Shown here in pieces: positions 25,043 through 30,960 of a stretch of 31,613 bases of DNA. The DNA lies in the IMG/VR virus record IMGVR_UViG_3300034101_002990, positions 1 to 31,613 of that record, one strand, 5' to 3'. The position numbers were made by a program, and so were the translations under genes. The notes under the pieces are model-generated. The model made no database searches. It was not told the origin of the DNA and saw nothing but the letters and a program-made list of their open reading frames with translations. This DNA comes from a virus. The stretch's first letter is position 1, and each line of letters opens with the position of its first letter.

Positions 25043-26344
25043 ATGCAGCATTTTGTATTCCCGGCGCAAGTGGTGCCTGTTAATGCGGCTACTGAGACAA
25101 CCCTGACAGAAATACTGTCAGGGGAGCAAGACCTTAACTCTAAATTAAACTTTGACGCTTTTTCTAAACTAAGAGTCTCACAATCTTATGGTTTGCTAGA
25201 GTCTAAATTTTTATTCGGCAAACAACCGACCGTGTGGGAAGATATTACAGACACAAGCGGCGTCTCTACTTATTTGTCTGATGAGTCCGCGGTTCATATC
25301 CAAGTTGGCAGTGGAGCAAATGATTATTGCTTACGACAAACCTACATGTACTTTCCTTATATCGCAGGCAACGGTCAGCGCATCTTACTCACTGGTAACT
25401 TTGAGAGCAAAGAAACTGGACGAGTAAAGCGCATTGGTTACTTTGATAACTACAATGGTGTTTTTTTTGAGTTAGCTTCAGATGACCTTTATGTAGTTGT
25501 TAGATCAAACACGTCCGGCAGCCCAGTAGATACAAGAGTCAAGAGAACTGACTTCAATATTGATAAACTAGATGGCACTGGACCTAGTGGCATCACTATT
25601 GACTTCTCGATGCGGCAAATCTTTTTGATTCAATTTCAGTGGTTGGGTGTCGGCACTGTGTCTTATGGATTTAGTTTCAATGGAAAAATTTATTTATGTC
25701 ACCAAATACACCACGCAAACACTGGTACAACAACTTACATGGCAAACCCTAATTTGCCTGTGAGATATGAAATAAGAAATACAGGCACACCAACGGGCAC
25801 CGGCAGCATGAAGCAAATCTGTACTTCAGTAGCAAGTGACGGCGGTTATCAGATACCCGGCTATGAGTTTGCAGCGGGCAACGGAGCGACTGGCAAGTCA
25901 GTGTCAACAACTAGGACCATGGTCTTAGCAATTCGATTAAAAACGTCATTCAACGGAAAGCCTAACCGTCGCCTCGTTCGTTTGAAGCAAATGGACGCAC
26001 TAGCAATTTCAGGTAATGCCTATCTTGAAATTATTAAAGTGTCGGGTGTTACTGCAACCACGGGCACATGGTCAGACGTAGAAAATGATTCTTGCATAGA
26101 AATATCGACAAACATTAGTGCCTATACTGCGACAGATGAACATAAGCTAGATGCTGTCTATATCGCTTCAGGAAATGGAGGCACAGGCGGCGGTATTGCA
26201 AGTGAGTTTACCACGCTCGGTCATAACAGCGTGATTTCTCAAAACTATGCTTGCACTCAATCAAGTATGTTTGTTGTTTATGCAACGGCGACGAGTGGAA
26301 CGCTAACAACTTACAACTCTCTAAGTTGGACGGAGTTTGAATAA
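25043..26344 (+). CDS. Phage virion structural protein, 433 aa
   Basis: It resembles a widely distributed structural protein of aquatic phages, with the patterns FDAFSKLRVS (about 39-48), QTYMYFPYIAGNGQRILLTG and LDGTGPSGITIDFS followed by WLGVGTVSYGFSFNG. It is beta-rich throughout, without signal or transmembrane segment. A 9-bp hairpin (25101-25123) lies in its first 27 codons. It is encoded between the ejection and lysis genes and has a small beta-rich protein overlapped at its stop. It is probably a tail-tip or head-surface component. Confidence 0.8.
   Translation: MQHFVFPAQVVPVNAATETTLTEILSGEQDLNSKLNFDAFSKLRVSQSYGLLESKFLFGKQPTVWEDITDTSGVSTYLSDESAVHIQVGSGANDYCLRQTYMYFPYIAGNGQRILLTGNFESKETGRVKRIGYFDNYNGVFFELASDDLYVVVRSNTSGSPVDTRVKRTDFNIDKLDGTGPSGITIDFSMRQIFLIQFQWLGVGTVSYGFSFNGKIYLCHQIHHANTGTTTYMANPNLPVRYEIRNTGTPTGTGSMKQICTSVASDGGYQIPGYEFAAGNGATGKSVSTTRTMVLAIRLKTSFNGKPNRRLVRLKQMDALAISGNAYLEIIKVSGVTATTGTWSDVENDSCIEISTNISAYTATDEHKLDAVYIASGNGGTGGGIASEFTTLGHNSVISQNYACTQSSMFVVYATATSGTLTTYNSLSWTEFE
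25101..25123 (+). other. Perfect 9-bp hairpin near start of a late gene
   Basis: CCCTGACAG (25101-25109) and CTGTCAGGG (25115-25123) form a perfect 9-bp inverted repeat with loop AAATA, 58 bases into the coding sequence. No T-run follows. It may influence mRNA processing or expression, or serve as a binding site. It is striking because long GC-rich arms are rare in this AT-rich genome. Confidence 0.5.
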
Positions 26345-26682
26345 TGAAAGACGCAGTAGCATTTATCAATCCCGTAACGCTTTACCCTTTAACGTCTAAA
26401 AATGCGTCTTTTAGCACTGACAAATGGGCAATCAATAACAATACCTCAGTTGCGATTGAGTTGCACACAATATCAGCGTCTAGTCTAGCCGCTACGGCCA
26501 CAGTTCAAGGCTCATTAGACGGGTCTAGTTGGTTTTCTCTGAAAGACATGCAGGCCAGTATTGCAGGTGACGACGACATTTTCTGGACTTTAAGTCAGCT
26601 TGACTCTTTAATTTACTTACGAGTCTCTGTTAATATAACCGCAGGCTCAGCAATCTTTTCAATTCAGGCGAGGGCGGTTTAA
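26344..26682 (+). CDS. Small beta-rich virion protein, 112 aa
   Basis: The start overlaps the preceding stop (TAATG). The pattern QGSLDGSSWFSL and AGSAIFSIQ matches the 111-residue protein at 14982, suggesting a paralog. It lacks a signal peptide and membrane segment. Its pairing with the structural protein before it suggests that the two assemble together, for example as base and decoration of a fibre or capsid spike. Confidence 0.65.
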   Translation: MKDAVAFINPVTLYPLTSKNASFSTDKWAINNNTSVAIELHTISASSLAATATVQGSLDGSSWFSLKDMQASIAGDDDIFWTLSQLDSLIYLRVSVNITAGSAIFSIQARAV

Positions 26683-26900
26683 TGGATATTTTCAACTTGC
26701 TAATAGAGGCTAAAAGAATTGGTCTTGATGTCACGCAGTTAGTTCAATTTATTATCCTGTACTATCTCTTAAAAAAAGATTTAACAAAAATTATCGACTT
26801 TCAGTTTAGTAAATTAATTGATGCAATTAAGTCGCTCGAAAAAGCACACAATGATAGACTTTCAAAAATAGAGGTCCATGTAGGACTTAAGAAAGAGTAA
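26682..26900 (+). CDS. Small membrane protein, holin candidate, 72 aa
   Basis: It starts in TAATG behind GGCGAGGGCGG. A hydrophobic helix lies at about residues 16-32 (VTQLVQFIILYYLLKK), followed by a charged, coiled-coil-like C terminus (KSLEKAHNDRLSKIEVHV). Position at the head of the lysis cluster, single membrane helix and short length fit a class III-like holin or an antiholin, but no family signature is visible. Confidence 0.5.
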   Translation: MDIFNLLIEAKRIGLDVTQLVQFIILYYLLKKDLTKIIDFQFSKLIDAIKSLEKAHNDRLSKIEVHVGLKKE

Positions 26901-26901
26901 A

Positions 26902-27129
26902 ATGGAAAAACCATATGATATAAAAGATCTTGCGAATAAAATGATGGCAAAGGGAATGCCCGAAGTTGAGGATATGGCTCAAATTGCTTACACTTGTTTA
27001 AAAGACTGGGCTATTGAATCGGCTACTATGTCAGAAAACAAAGTAGATGACATTATTATGCCTGCTCTTAATTTTTTAGACGGCATTATCTTACCTCACA
27101 TTGATAAAATTGACGGCAAAGAGGGATAA
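26902..27129 (+). CDS. Small conserved phage protein, 75 aa
   Basis: It is acidic and helical, ending LPHIDKIDGKEG. I recall small phage proteins near lysis genes that end in a similar IDKIDG sequence, but their role is unknown. It has no membrane segment. It abuts the holin candidate and the next gene starts one base after its stop. Confidence 0.65.
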   Translation: MEKPYDIKDLANKMMAKGMPEVEDMAQIAYTCLKDWAIESATMSENKVDDIIMPALNFLDGIILPHIDKIDGKEG

Positions 27130-27130
27130 C

Positions 27131-27334
27131 ATGCTTGAATCATTTCTAGTTGCTTTGTCCGTTTCTATTTTAAAATACTACGCTGGTTTAGCGCAAAAAA
27201 ATATTTTGGAATATTTAGAAGACAAAAAGCAATTAGAAGAGATTGAAAAGAAAGCTGAAAAGTATCAAAAAACAATTGATGCAGGTGTCAGTCGTGAAGA
27301 GCGCAGAAAGGCTGAAGATGAAGCATTATCTTAA
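27131..27334 (+). CDS. Membrane-anchored coiled-coil protein, inner-spanin candidate, 67 aa
   Basis: I start at ATG 27131 behind GAGGGATAAC. Residues 1-21 are hydrophobic (LESFLVALSVSILKYYAGLA) and the rest is a charged coiled coil (EDKKQLEEIEKKAEKYQKT). A single N-terminal membrane helix plus a coiled coil is the layout of inner-membrane spanins, although 67 residues is short. The following lipoprotein gene overlaps it by 17 bases, as is often found for spanin pairs. Confidence 0.5.
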   Translation: MLESFLVALSVSILKYYAGLAQKNILEYLEDKKQLEEIEKKAEKYQKTIDAGVSREERRKAEDEALS

Positions 27335-27572
27335 ACTCTTAATCTTTGGAACTGCTTTTTTGTCGGGTTGTAAAAATCTTAATAACGCACCTATCACGCA
27401 TCTTTATGTTGTAGATGTTCAGCACAATATTTGCGGCATTCGAGTCATTACAGACAAAGACACTCTTTCTAGTAGACTTTTGGAAGAGGTTCCTTTGTAT
27501 AGATGCGACGGCGTGGTTGGTTTAAATATGCAAGAATTTTTAAAACTCAGAAAATATTTAAAGGATAAATAA
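27318..27572 (+). CDS. Small lipoprotein, outer-spanin-like candidate, 84 aa
   Basis: A lipoprotein signal peptide is clear: MKHYLKLLIFGTAFLSGCKN with lipobox LSGC and lipidated C18. The mature part has two further cysteines (about 39 and 63) and ends in a helix EFLKLRKYLKDK. It overlaps the membrane coiled-coil gene and precedes the endolysin, so it may be the outer-membrane partner in envelope disruption. The longer frame from 27243 lacks a signal peptide. It could instead be a lipoprotein changing host entry. Confidence 0.6.
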   Translation: MKHYLKLLIFGTAFLSGCKNLNNAPITHLYVVDVQHNICGIRVITDKDTLSSRLLEEVPLYRCDGVVGLNMQEFLKLRKYLKDK

Positions 27573-28180
27573 TGATTTTTGTTGATTGGATTCAAGCAAT
27601 CTTTAGAAAACCGACCTATGATCATGATGAAGTTAATATCATTGGAACGACAAAAAACCCCGACTGGAATGCACTTTGGACAACTTGCATTGTCGATAAA
27701 GACAGAACCGTAGAAATTGGTTTGATTTGCAAAAAGATTTTAGACAATAAACTAAAGTACGAAGCCGTAGAAATGAAGACAGGCGTTCCTTGGTATTTAA
27801 TAGCAGCATTACATTACCGCGAAGCTTCTTTAAATTTTAAAACCTGCTTGCATAATGGCGACCCGTTACCTGGACCCACTAAGCACGTTCCAAAAGGTCG
27901 AGGGCCTTTTAAAACTTGGGAGGAGGCAGCGATTGATGCGATTAAATACGATGGCCTAGACCATTTAAAATTTAAAACAACAACAAGTTGTCTTGTAATG
28001 TCCGAAAAGTACAACGGTCTAGGAATGCGCAATAAAGGCTTATACACCCCTTATGTGTGGGCAGGTACAAACCATAGTCCTGAGGTTGGTAAATACACCG
28101 CAGATGGCATCTACAATCCTTTGGCTAGGGAAAAACAACTGGGAGTAGCTGCAATCTTTAAGGGCTTGGGAATTTCTTAG
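27572..28180 (+). CDS. Endolysin/peptidoglycan hydrolase, 202 aa
   Basis: The core sequence TGVPWYLIAALHYREASLNF (about 70-89) holds a Glu (E84) in a lysozyme-like setting, followed by CLHNGDPL, TWEEAAIDAI and NGLGMRNKGLYTPYVWAGTN, a pattern I know from phage lysozyme-like endolysins. It starts in TAATG behind AAAGGATAAA and has no signal peptide, so it depends on a holin-like partner. Its 3' end overlaps the convergent minus-strand operon by 23 bases. Catalytic identity is inferred from similarity. Confidence 0.85.
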   Translation: MIFVDWIQAIFRKPTYDHDEVNIIGTTKNPDWNALWTTCIVDKDRTVEIGLICKKILDNKLKYEAVEMKTGVPWYLIAALHYREASLNFKTCLHNGDPLPGPTKHVPKGRGPFKTWEEAAIDAIKYDGLDHLKFKTTTSCLVMSEKYNGLGMRNKGLYTPYVWAGTNHSPEVGKYTADGIYNPLAREKQLGVAAIFKGLGIS

Positions 28181-28355
28181 AAACGGAAAGTAAACCCATA
28201 CGGCGATAATTTGATAATTCCTGGGTGGTAAATTTATTACGTTTACCACCTCTAAATTCAATACATCTTTTTGTGCAAAAAACTTGTTTGCTAGTCGCAA
28301 GTACCCTGTAAGATTTATGACAAGAAGGGCAAACCCTCGTTTGCAATTCAAGCAT
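28158..28355 (-). CDS. Small zinc-ribbon/zinc-finger protein, 65 aa
   Basis: This is the last gene of the minus-strand operon. Two cysteine pairs, VCPSC (C9, C12) and FCTKRC (C27, C31), would bind one zinc, and a basic linker (RGGKRNKF) follows. The start overlaps the SAM-decarboxylase-like stop by eight bases, so the two are coupled. It may bind DNA, RNA or protein; the partner is unknown. Its end overlaps the endolysin gene tail-to-tail, with a strong hairpin inside. Confidence 0.7.
   Translation of the reverse strand: MLELQTRVCPSCHKSYRVLATSKQVFCTKRCIEFRGGKRNKFTTQELSNYRRMGLLSVSKKFPSP
28224..28250. other. Symmetrical hairpin between convergent operons
   Basis: GGTGGTAAA (28224-28232) and TTTACCACC (28242-28250) form a perfect 9-bp stem with a 9-base loop, at the point where the late plus-strand and early minus-strand units converge. 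It has no T-run on either strand but could halt or protect both transcripts. It lies inside the zinc-ribbon gene. Confidence 0.5.
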
Positions 28356-28740
28356 GATTTAACTTTCTAACTTCAGTCACTACAAAGTTATCATTTCTAT
28401 CAATAACCATGGATTCATAATTAATTAAATCCCATTCTTTCAGCTTCATAATGACTGTATCTGCATCAAACTCTTTGCATGAGTAGACGTCCATTTGCAC
28501 GATGTTCGGCTTTACATCGGACCAAATATGAACAGAGCAATGACTCGTTTCAAGCCCACATTGCCCTGTCAAACCTTCATTGCCGGGAGTAGTAACATAA
28601 AAAGAACGGGGTTCTATGACTAATTTCATTCTAATATCTGCCACAAGTTCTCTGAGCCATTCATTTAACTCGTACTCAGTTGTAGGGGCCTCGTTAACAT
28701 TAGCTTTAATCAATAAATGTTGGTGAAATAATTTTTGCAT
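28348..28740 (-). CDS. speD: S-adenosylmethionine decarboxylase-like protein, 130 aa
   Basis: This protein resembles class 1 bacterial SpeD/SpeH proenzymes, which cleave themselves to create a pyruvoyl group and decarboxylate SAM for spermidine synthesis. The core matches: TSHCSVHIW (residues 65-73) aligns with the ESH.TIHTW signature, giving pyruvoyl serine S66, H71 (five on) and C88 in MDVYSCKEFD (22 on; usual spacing 20). The residue before S66 is Thr where Glu is usual. The length is normal for the small form. Phages of other hosts carry speD as an auxiliary gene. Activity and natural substrate are not shown. Confidence 0.78.
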   Translation of the reverse strand: MQKLFHQHLLIKANVNEAPTTEYELNEWLRELVADIRMKLVIEPRSFYVTTPGNEGLTGQCGLETSHCSVHIWSDVKPNIVQMDVYSCKEFDADTVIMKLKEWDLINYESMVIDRNDNFVVTEVRKLNHA

Positions 28741-28770
28741 AAATAAAGCTTAATAACTTTTATTTAAGAA

Positions 28771-29139
28771 TCAATCTTTCATTTCTAAAATTTTTCTAGC
28801 TTCTTGCTTAATACTTTCAATAATCAAAGTTTTTGGCTCATCTAATTCTAAAATTTCTTGCAATAAATTTATCGCAGCTTCAGCCTTTGTTTTCTTTTTG
28901 ATGGGTTGAATACAAACAACACGGGCTTCAAGAACATCACGAACGTCTAAAGTTAACGGTTCAATAGTAGAGTTATTTTTTAATGCAATCCATGATTCAG
29001 AAGCATTTCCGCTATAAATTACAGGCGTACCTTGCAATGCTTGTTCAAGATCTTCTGCATGAACAACATACATATCATCTGAATTATAATCATAATGTAC
29101 GTTTATTCCCATTGCCTCGATCAAAGGATATTTAGTCAT
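28771..29139 (-). CDS. Hypothetical protein, 122 aa
   Basis: It starts at ATG 29139 in the junction cassette (GGGGGAGTGATG). The N-terminal half is mixed alpha/beta (YPLIEAMGINVHYDYNSDD, then HAEDLEQALQGTPV), and the C-terminal third is a Lys/Glu-rich helix (about 80-122). No known domain is seen. It sits between the Gly-rich gene and the SAM-decarboxylase-like gene. Confidence 0.7.
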   Translation of the reverse strand: MTKYPLIEAMGINVHYDYNSDDMYVVHAEDLEQALQGTPVIYSGNASESWIALKNNSTIEPLTLDVRDVLEARVVCIQPIKKKTKAEAAINLLQEILELDEPKTLIIESIKQEARKILEMKD

Positions 29140-29150
29140 CACTCCCCCGT
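29137..29150 (-). promoter_or_regulatory. Gene-junction cassette, copy 1 (RBS + TGATG)
   Basis: This is the minus-strand ACGGGGGAGTGATG core, shared with three upstream junctions. Here only the core is kept. The preceding gene ends 16 bases earlier at TAA instead of reading into the TGA of the cassette. Confidence 0.75.
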
Positions 29151-29154
29151 TGAT

Positions 29155-29448
29155 TTACCAGCCATTACCATTGCCATAGCCATTGCCATCGCCATATCCA
29201 TAGCCATATCCATAGCCATATCCATTGCCAAAGCCATAGCCATTGCCAAAGCCATCGCCATTGCCGCCATTGCCATTGCCGCCATCGCCATAGCCATCGC
29301 CATTGCCATCGCCATCGCCATTGCCATAGCCATCGCCAAAGCCATAGCCATTGCCATCGCCATCGCCATCGCCATAGCCATAGTCATAGCCATAGCTATA
29401 ACCAATTATTGATTGTTGGTTTTCAAAATTTATAGTTTGTTTTGCCAT
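29155..29448 (-). CDS. Gly-(Tyr/Asp/Asn/Phe) repeat protein, 97 aa
   Basis: After MAKQTINFENQQSIIG, the rest is Gly at every second position, alternating with Tyr, Asp, Asn or Phe (GYGDGNGYG), ending NGNGW. It is coded by a near-perfect GGC-NAT hexanucleotide array. I prefer this frame because it has an ATG with a non-repetitive start, keeps aromatic residues where TTT replaces TAT, and never shows the CAT (His) codon. Alternating Gly with acidic and aromatic residues suggests a disordered, condensate-prone, adhesive or calcium-binding chain. No family is known. The start lies inside the upstream gene, which it overlaps by 19 bases. Confidence 0.6.
   Translation of the reverse strand: MAKQTINFENQQSIIGYSYGYDYGYGDGDGDGNGYGFGDGYGNGDGDGNGDGYGDGGNGNGGNGDGFGNGYGFGNGYGYGYGYGYGDGNGYGNGNGW
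29158..29399. repeat. Hexanucleotide repeat array (GGCNAT on the minus strand)
   Basis: About 240 bp consist almost only of tandem ATGGCN / CCATNG-type units in which one position varies among A, G and T but not C on the minus strand. A few 3-base interruptions (NGGNG) keep every frame open. All three minus frames and one plus frame are free of stops here, which produces several false reading frames. Confidence 0.95.
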
Positions 29449-29744
29449 TTTTTTTGATCTGCAGAAATTGATAAAACAATTGTCAATTCATTAAATTCAA
29501 CAAGACCGTAGCATTTATCTAATATTGTTTTATCCGTTGGTCCTTCATTTGCTAATTCGCCTAAACCATTTGTTGTTCCCCAAACGCGAACTACACTCGC
29601 ATTGTGTAATTTGCATTTATCGCTTTCTTGTTCAAAAGTGCCAATCAAAACCCAACCTCTTTGCAGTACAACGATTTTCAAATTACCTTTGATATCTGGT
29701 TGTTCAGAATAATATACTTTTCCGTTAACTGTAATTGTTTCCAT
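29430..29744 (-). CDS. Conserved phage hypothetical protein, 104 aa
   Basis: It contains GNLKIVVLQRGWVLIGTFEQ followed by VVRVWGTTNGLGELANEGPT (about 54-73), a pattern found in many phages as a small protein of unknown function. The C terminus is beta-rich. ATG 29744 overlaps the preceding TGA (TGATG). No enzymatic residues can be named. In related phages such proteins are early-region, non-structural products. Confidence 0.75.
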   Translation of the reverse strand: METITVNGKVYYSEQPDIKGNLKIVVLQRGWVLIGTFEQESDKCKLHNASVVRVWGTTNGLGELANEGPTDKTILDKCYGLVEFNELTIVLSISADQKKWQNKL

Positions 29745-29765
29745 CACTCCCCCGTAGTTTCTAAT
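29742..29765 (-). promoter_or_regulatory. Gene-junction cassette, copy 2
   Basis: Read on the minus strand: ATTAGAAACTACGGGGGAG then TGATG. It encodes the C-terminal LETTGE of the upstream gene, then supplies the ribosome-binding site GGGGGAG and the TGATG stop-start overlap. It is nearly identical to the copies at 30008 and 30475. Confidence 0.85.
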
Positions 29766-30010
29766 TCATAAGTCAGTTCAAAAATGTCAGGTTTACAGGG
29801 ATAGAATTCGCCTTTGATGCCTTTGATTATCCAGTCGCCCATATTAGCAATATGATTTCCTTCAAGCGTATAGATAACCAAATGAGAATCAGCTTCTTGC
29901 TCAATTACACACCGGCCAAATGAAGAACCCCAAGCATTTAACATCGGTGAAATATCATTGCTATTAAATTGTATTGCTTCAATAATAACAGGCTTTTTTC
30001 TATATTTCAT
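29744..30010 (-). CDS. Conserved phage hypothetical protein, 88 aa
   Basis: It carries KPVIIEAIQFNSNDI near the start and GDWIIKGIKGEFYPCKPDIFE (split over residues 58-78), a widespread small phage protein pattern of unknown function. It ends LETTGE, the tail common to junction cassettes. Both ends overlap neighbours by one base through TGATG. It is probably an early protein. Confidence 0.82.
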   Translation of the reverse strand: MKYRKKPVIIEAIQFNSNDISPMLNAWGSSFGRCVIEQEADSHLVIYTLEGNHIANMGDWIIKGIKGEFYPCKPDIFELTYELETTGE

Positions 30011-30031
30011 CACTCCCCCGTAGTTTCTAAT
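30008..30031 (-). promoter_or_regulatory. Gene-junction cassette, copy 3
   Basis: It is the same sequence as 29742-29765 on the minus strand (ATTAGAAACTACGGGGGAG then TGATG), giving the upstream protein its LETTGE end and the downstream gene its ribosome-binding site and start. Confidence 0.85.
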
Positions 30032-30477
30032 TTAACTTCATTTAATAAAAGCTTAACAGTATTCTCATAGGCTTTTGTTAATAATTCAGGACTAATGTGT
30101 TCTTGTCTATATTGTCCGCTGCGAGCTATGCCAGCCATCACGCCATCAATGATTTGATCAATTATATCAATTAGGTTTACATCATCTTGAATAAATTTTG
30201 AATTGTTAAAATGATGTCGTTCTTTTTCTTGATGTAGTTCCCACCAATCAACCTCTTTCCATCCTGATTTAAAATTACGGTAAAAGTCATCAATATGACT
30301 TAATTTTGTTAAATCGTGATTTGCTGACTGTTTCAACATTAGTAAAATAAAAAAATCAAAACCTTTTTTAATATCTGATAAATGTAAATTAGTGCTTTCA
30401 AGCAATTGTTCTTTTGTTACTTTTGAAAAATCACAAGTCCTAGAATCTGCCGTTGTGCTTTTTTTAATATAAATCAT
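30010..30477 (-). CDS. Conserved phage hypothetical protein with HD-like motifs, 155 aa
   Basis: The helical protein has NHDLTKLSHIDDFY (about 53-66), EKERHHFN (about 85-92) and DDVNLIDIIDQIIDGVMAG (about 98-116). The repeated HD/HH and Asp residues could bind a metal, as in HD-like folds, and similar phage proteins of unknown function are known to me. It ends LETTGE. I use ATG 30477 in TGATG; GTG 30480 is a three-base alternative. Metal binding is inference. Confidence 0.72.
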   Translation of the reverse strand: MIYIKKSTTADSRTCDFSKVTKEQLLESTNLHLSDIKKGFDFFILLMLKQSANHDLTKLSHIDDFYRNFKSGWKEVDWWELHQEKERHHFNNSKFIQDDVNLIDIIDQIIDGVMAGIARSGQYRQEHISPELLTKAYENTVKLLLNEVKLETTGE

Positions 30478-30498
30478 CACTCCCCCGTAATTTCTAAT
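30475..30498 (-). promoter_or_regulatory. Gene-junction cassette, copy 4
   Basis: On the minus strand it reads ATTAGAAATTACGGGGGAG then TGATG, differing from the other long copies by one base. It codes LEITGE at the end of the 25-residue peptide and starts the next gene. Confidence 0.82.
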
Positions 30499-30554
30499 TT
30501 ATTTAAAATTTGATTAGCATATTCAGCACTATCGCAAGTTGGGTATCTATACAT
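30477..30554 (-). CDS. Very small peptide, 25 aa
   Basis: ATG 30554 lies in the last codons of the regulator gene (overlap of eight bases) and runs 25 codons, MYRYPTCDSAEYANQ to LEITGE, ending in the junction cassette. The coupling on both sides and the shared C-terminal tail argue that it is translated. It may be a leader, a remnant of a longer gene swapped out at the cassette, or a real peptide. Confidence 0.5.
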   Translation of the reverse strand: MYRYPTCDSAEYANQILNKLEITGE

Positions 30555-30792
30555 TTTCAATTATTGATCGAGTTAAAGCATTCACTTTGGTGCTTATCAG
30601 CATATTTACAGTATATTCAAAGTCTACTTTATACATTCGACACAATGTCTTTAAATCTTTCACAGGTGGGGTGCTAATACCACGCTCCCAGTTACTAACA
30701 AACTGAGCAGTAGTGTAACCTAGTTTGTTCGCTACATCCCTTTGAGATAACTTCGCTCTAATACGCGCACTTTTTAAAAAATCTTTCATCAT
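30547..30792 (-). CDS. Cro/XRE-family transcriptional regulator, 81 aa
   Basis: Residues about 10-62 form a Cro/C1-type helix-turn-helix: LSQRDVANKLGYTTAQFVSN, then WERGISTPP, typical of XRE repressors. There is no C-terminal cleavage domain, so it is a Cro-like or antitoxin-like regulator rather than a LexA-like repressor. AGAGG is 2 bases before ATG 30792 and 5 before ATG 30789, so the second may be used. As the first regulator of the minus operon, with AT-rich inverted repeats upstream, it may control its own promoter. Confidence 0.88.
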   Translation of the reverse strand: MMKDFLKSARIRAKLSQRDVANKLGYTTAQFVSNWERGISTPPVKDLKTLCRMYKVDFEYTVNMLISTKVNALTRSIIENV

Positions 30793-30960
30793 AACCTCTA
30801 AACACTCTTATATTATTATTATATAAACAGCAAATAATTATTAGTGAAAATATTATTTAGTACAATTTTTGTATTTGTATTTAAAAAATCATACAACCCG
30901 ACCCCCAATAACTTAGGCTCGATGACTGTACTCAGTCATGAGCAAGCAAGCGTGAGCGCG
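30793..30960 (-). promoter_or_regulatory. AT-rich promoter/operator region of the minus operon
   Basis: The 168-bp gap has no plausible gene. On the minus strand it holds TATAAT within a TTATAT...ATATAA inverted repeat (about 30809-30827), and TTGTAC with AATAAT 17 bases later, so at least one promoter for the regulator is likely. A long hairpin, GCTC-G-ATGACTG / CAGTCAT-GAGC (30917-30943, 11 bp with one bulged G), lies inside a larger pairing ACCCC (30901-30905) with GGGGT (30964-30968). This could end or protect the transcript of the 53-residue gene upstream. Confidence 0.5.

Noticed and set aside
27243-27572. Longer start for the lipoprotein gene
   Set aside because: The 25 extra residues would destroy the lipoprotein signal, so ATG 27318 is used.
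29139-29405. Minus-strand frame of alternating Met-Ala
   Set aside because: It opens with TTG inside the array without its own start region. Its end in the junction cassette is noted as a finding, but the Gly-Tyr frame has the better start.
29095-29412. Long plus-strand frame of alternating Ala-Ile
   Set aside because: It is the antisense of the hexanucleotide array, has no ribosome-binding site, and the same bases are better explained by the minus-strand Gly-rich gene.
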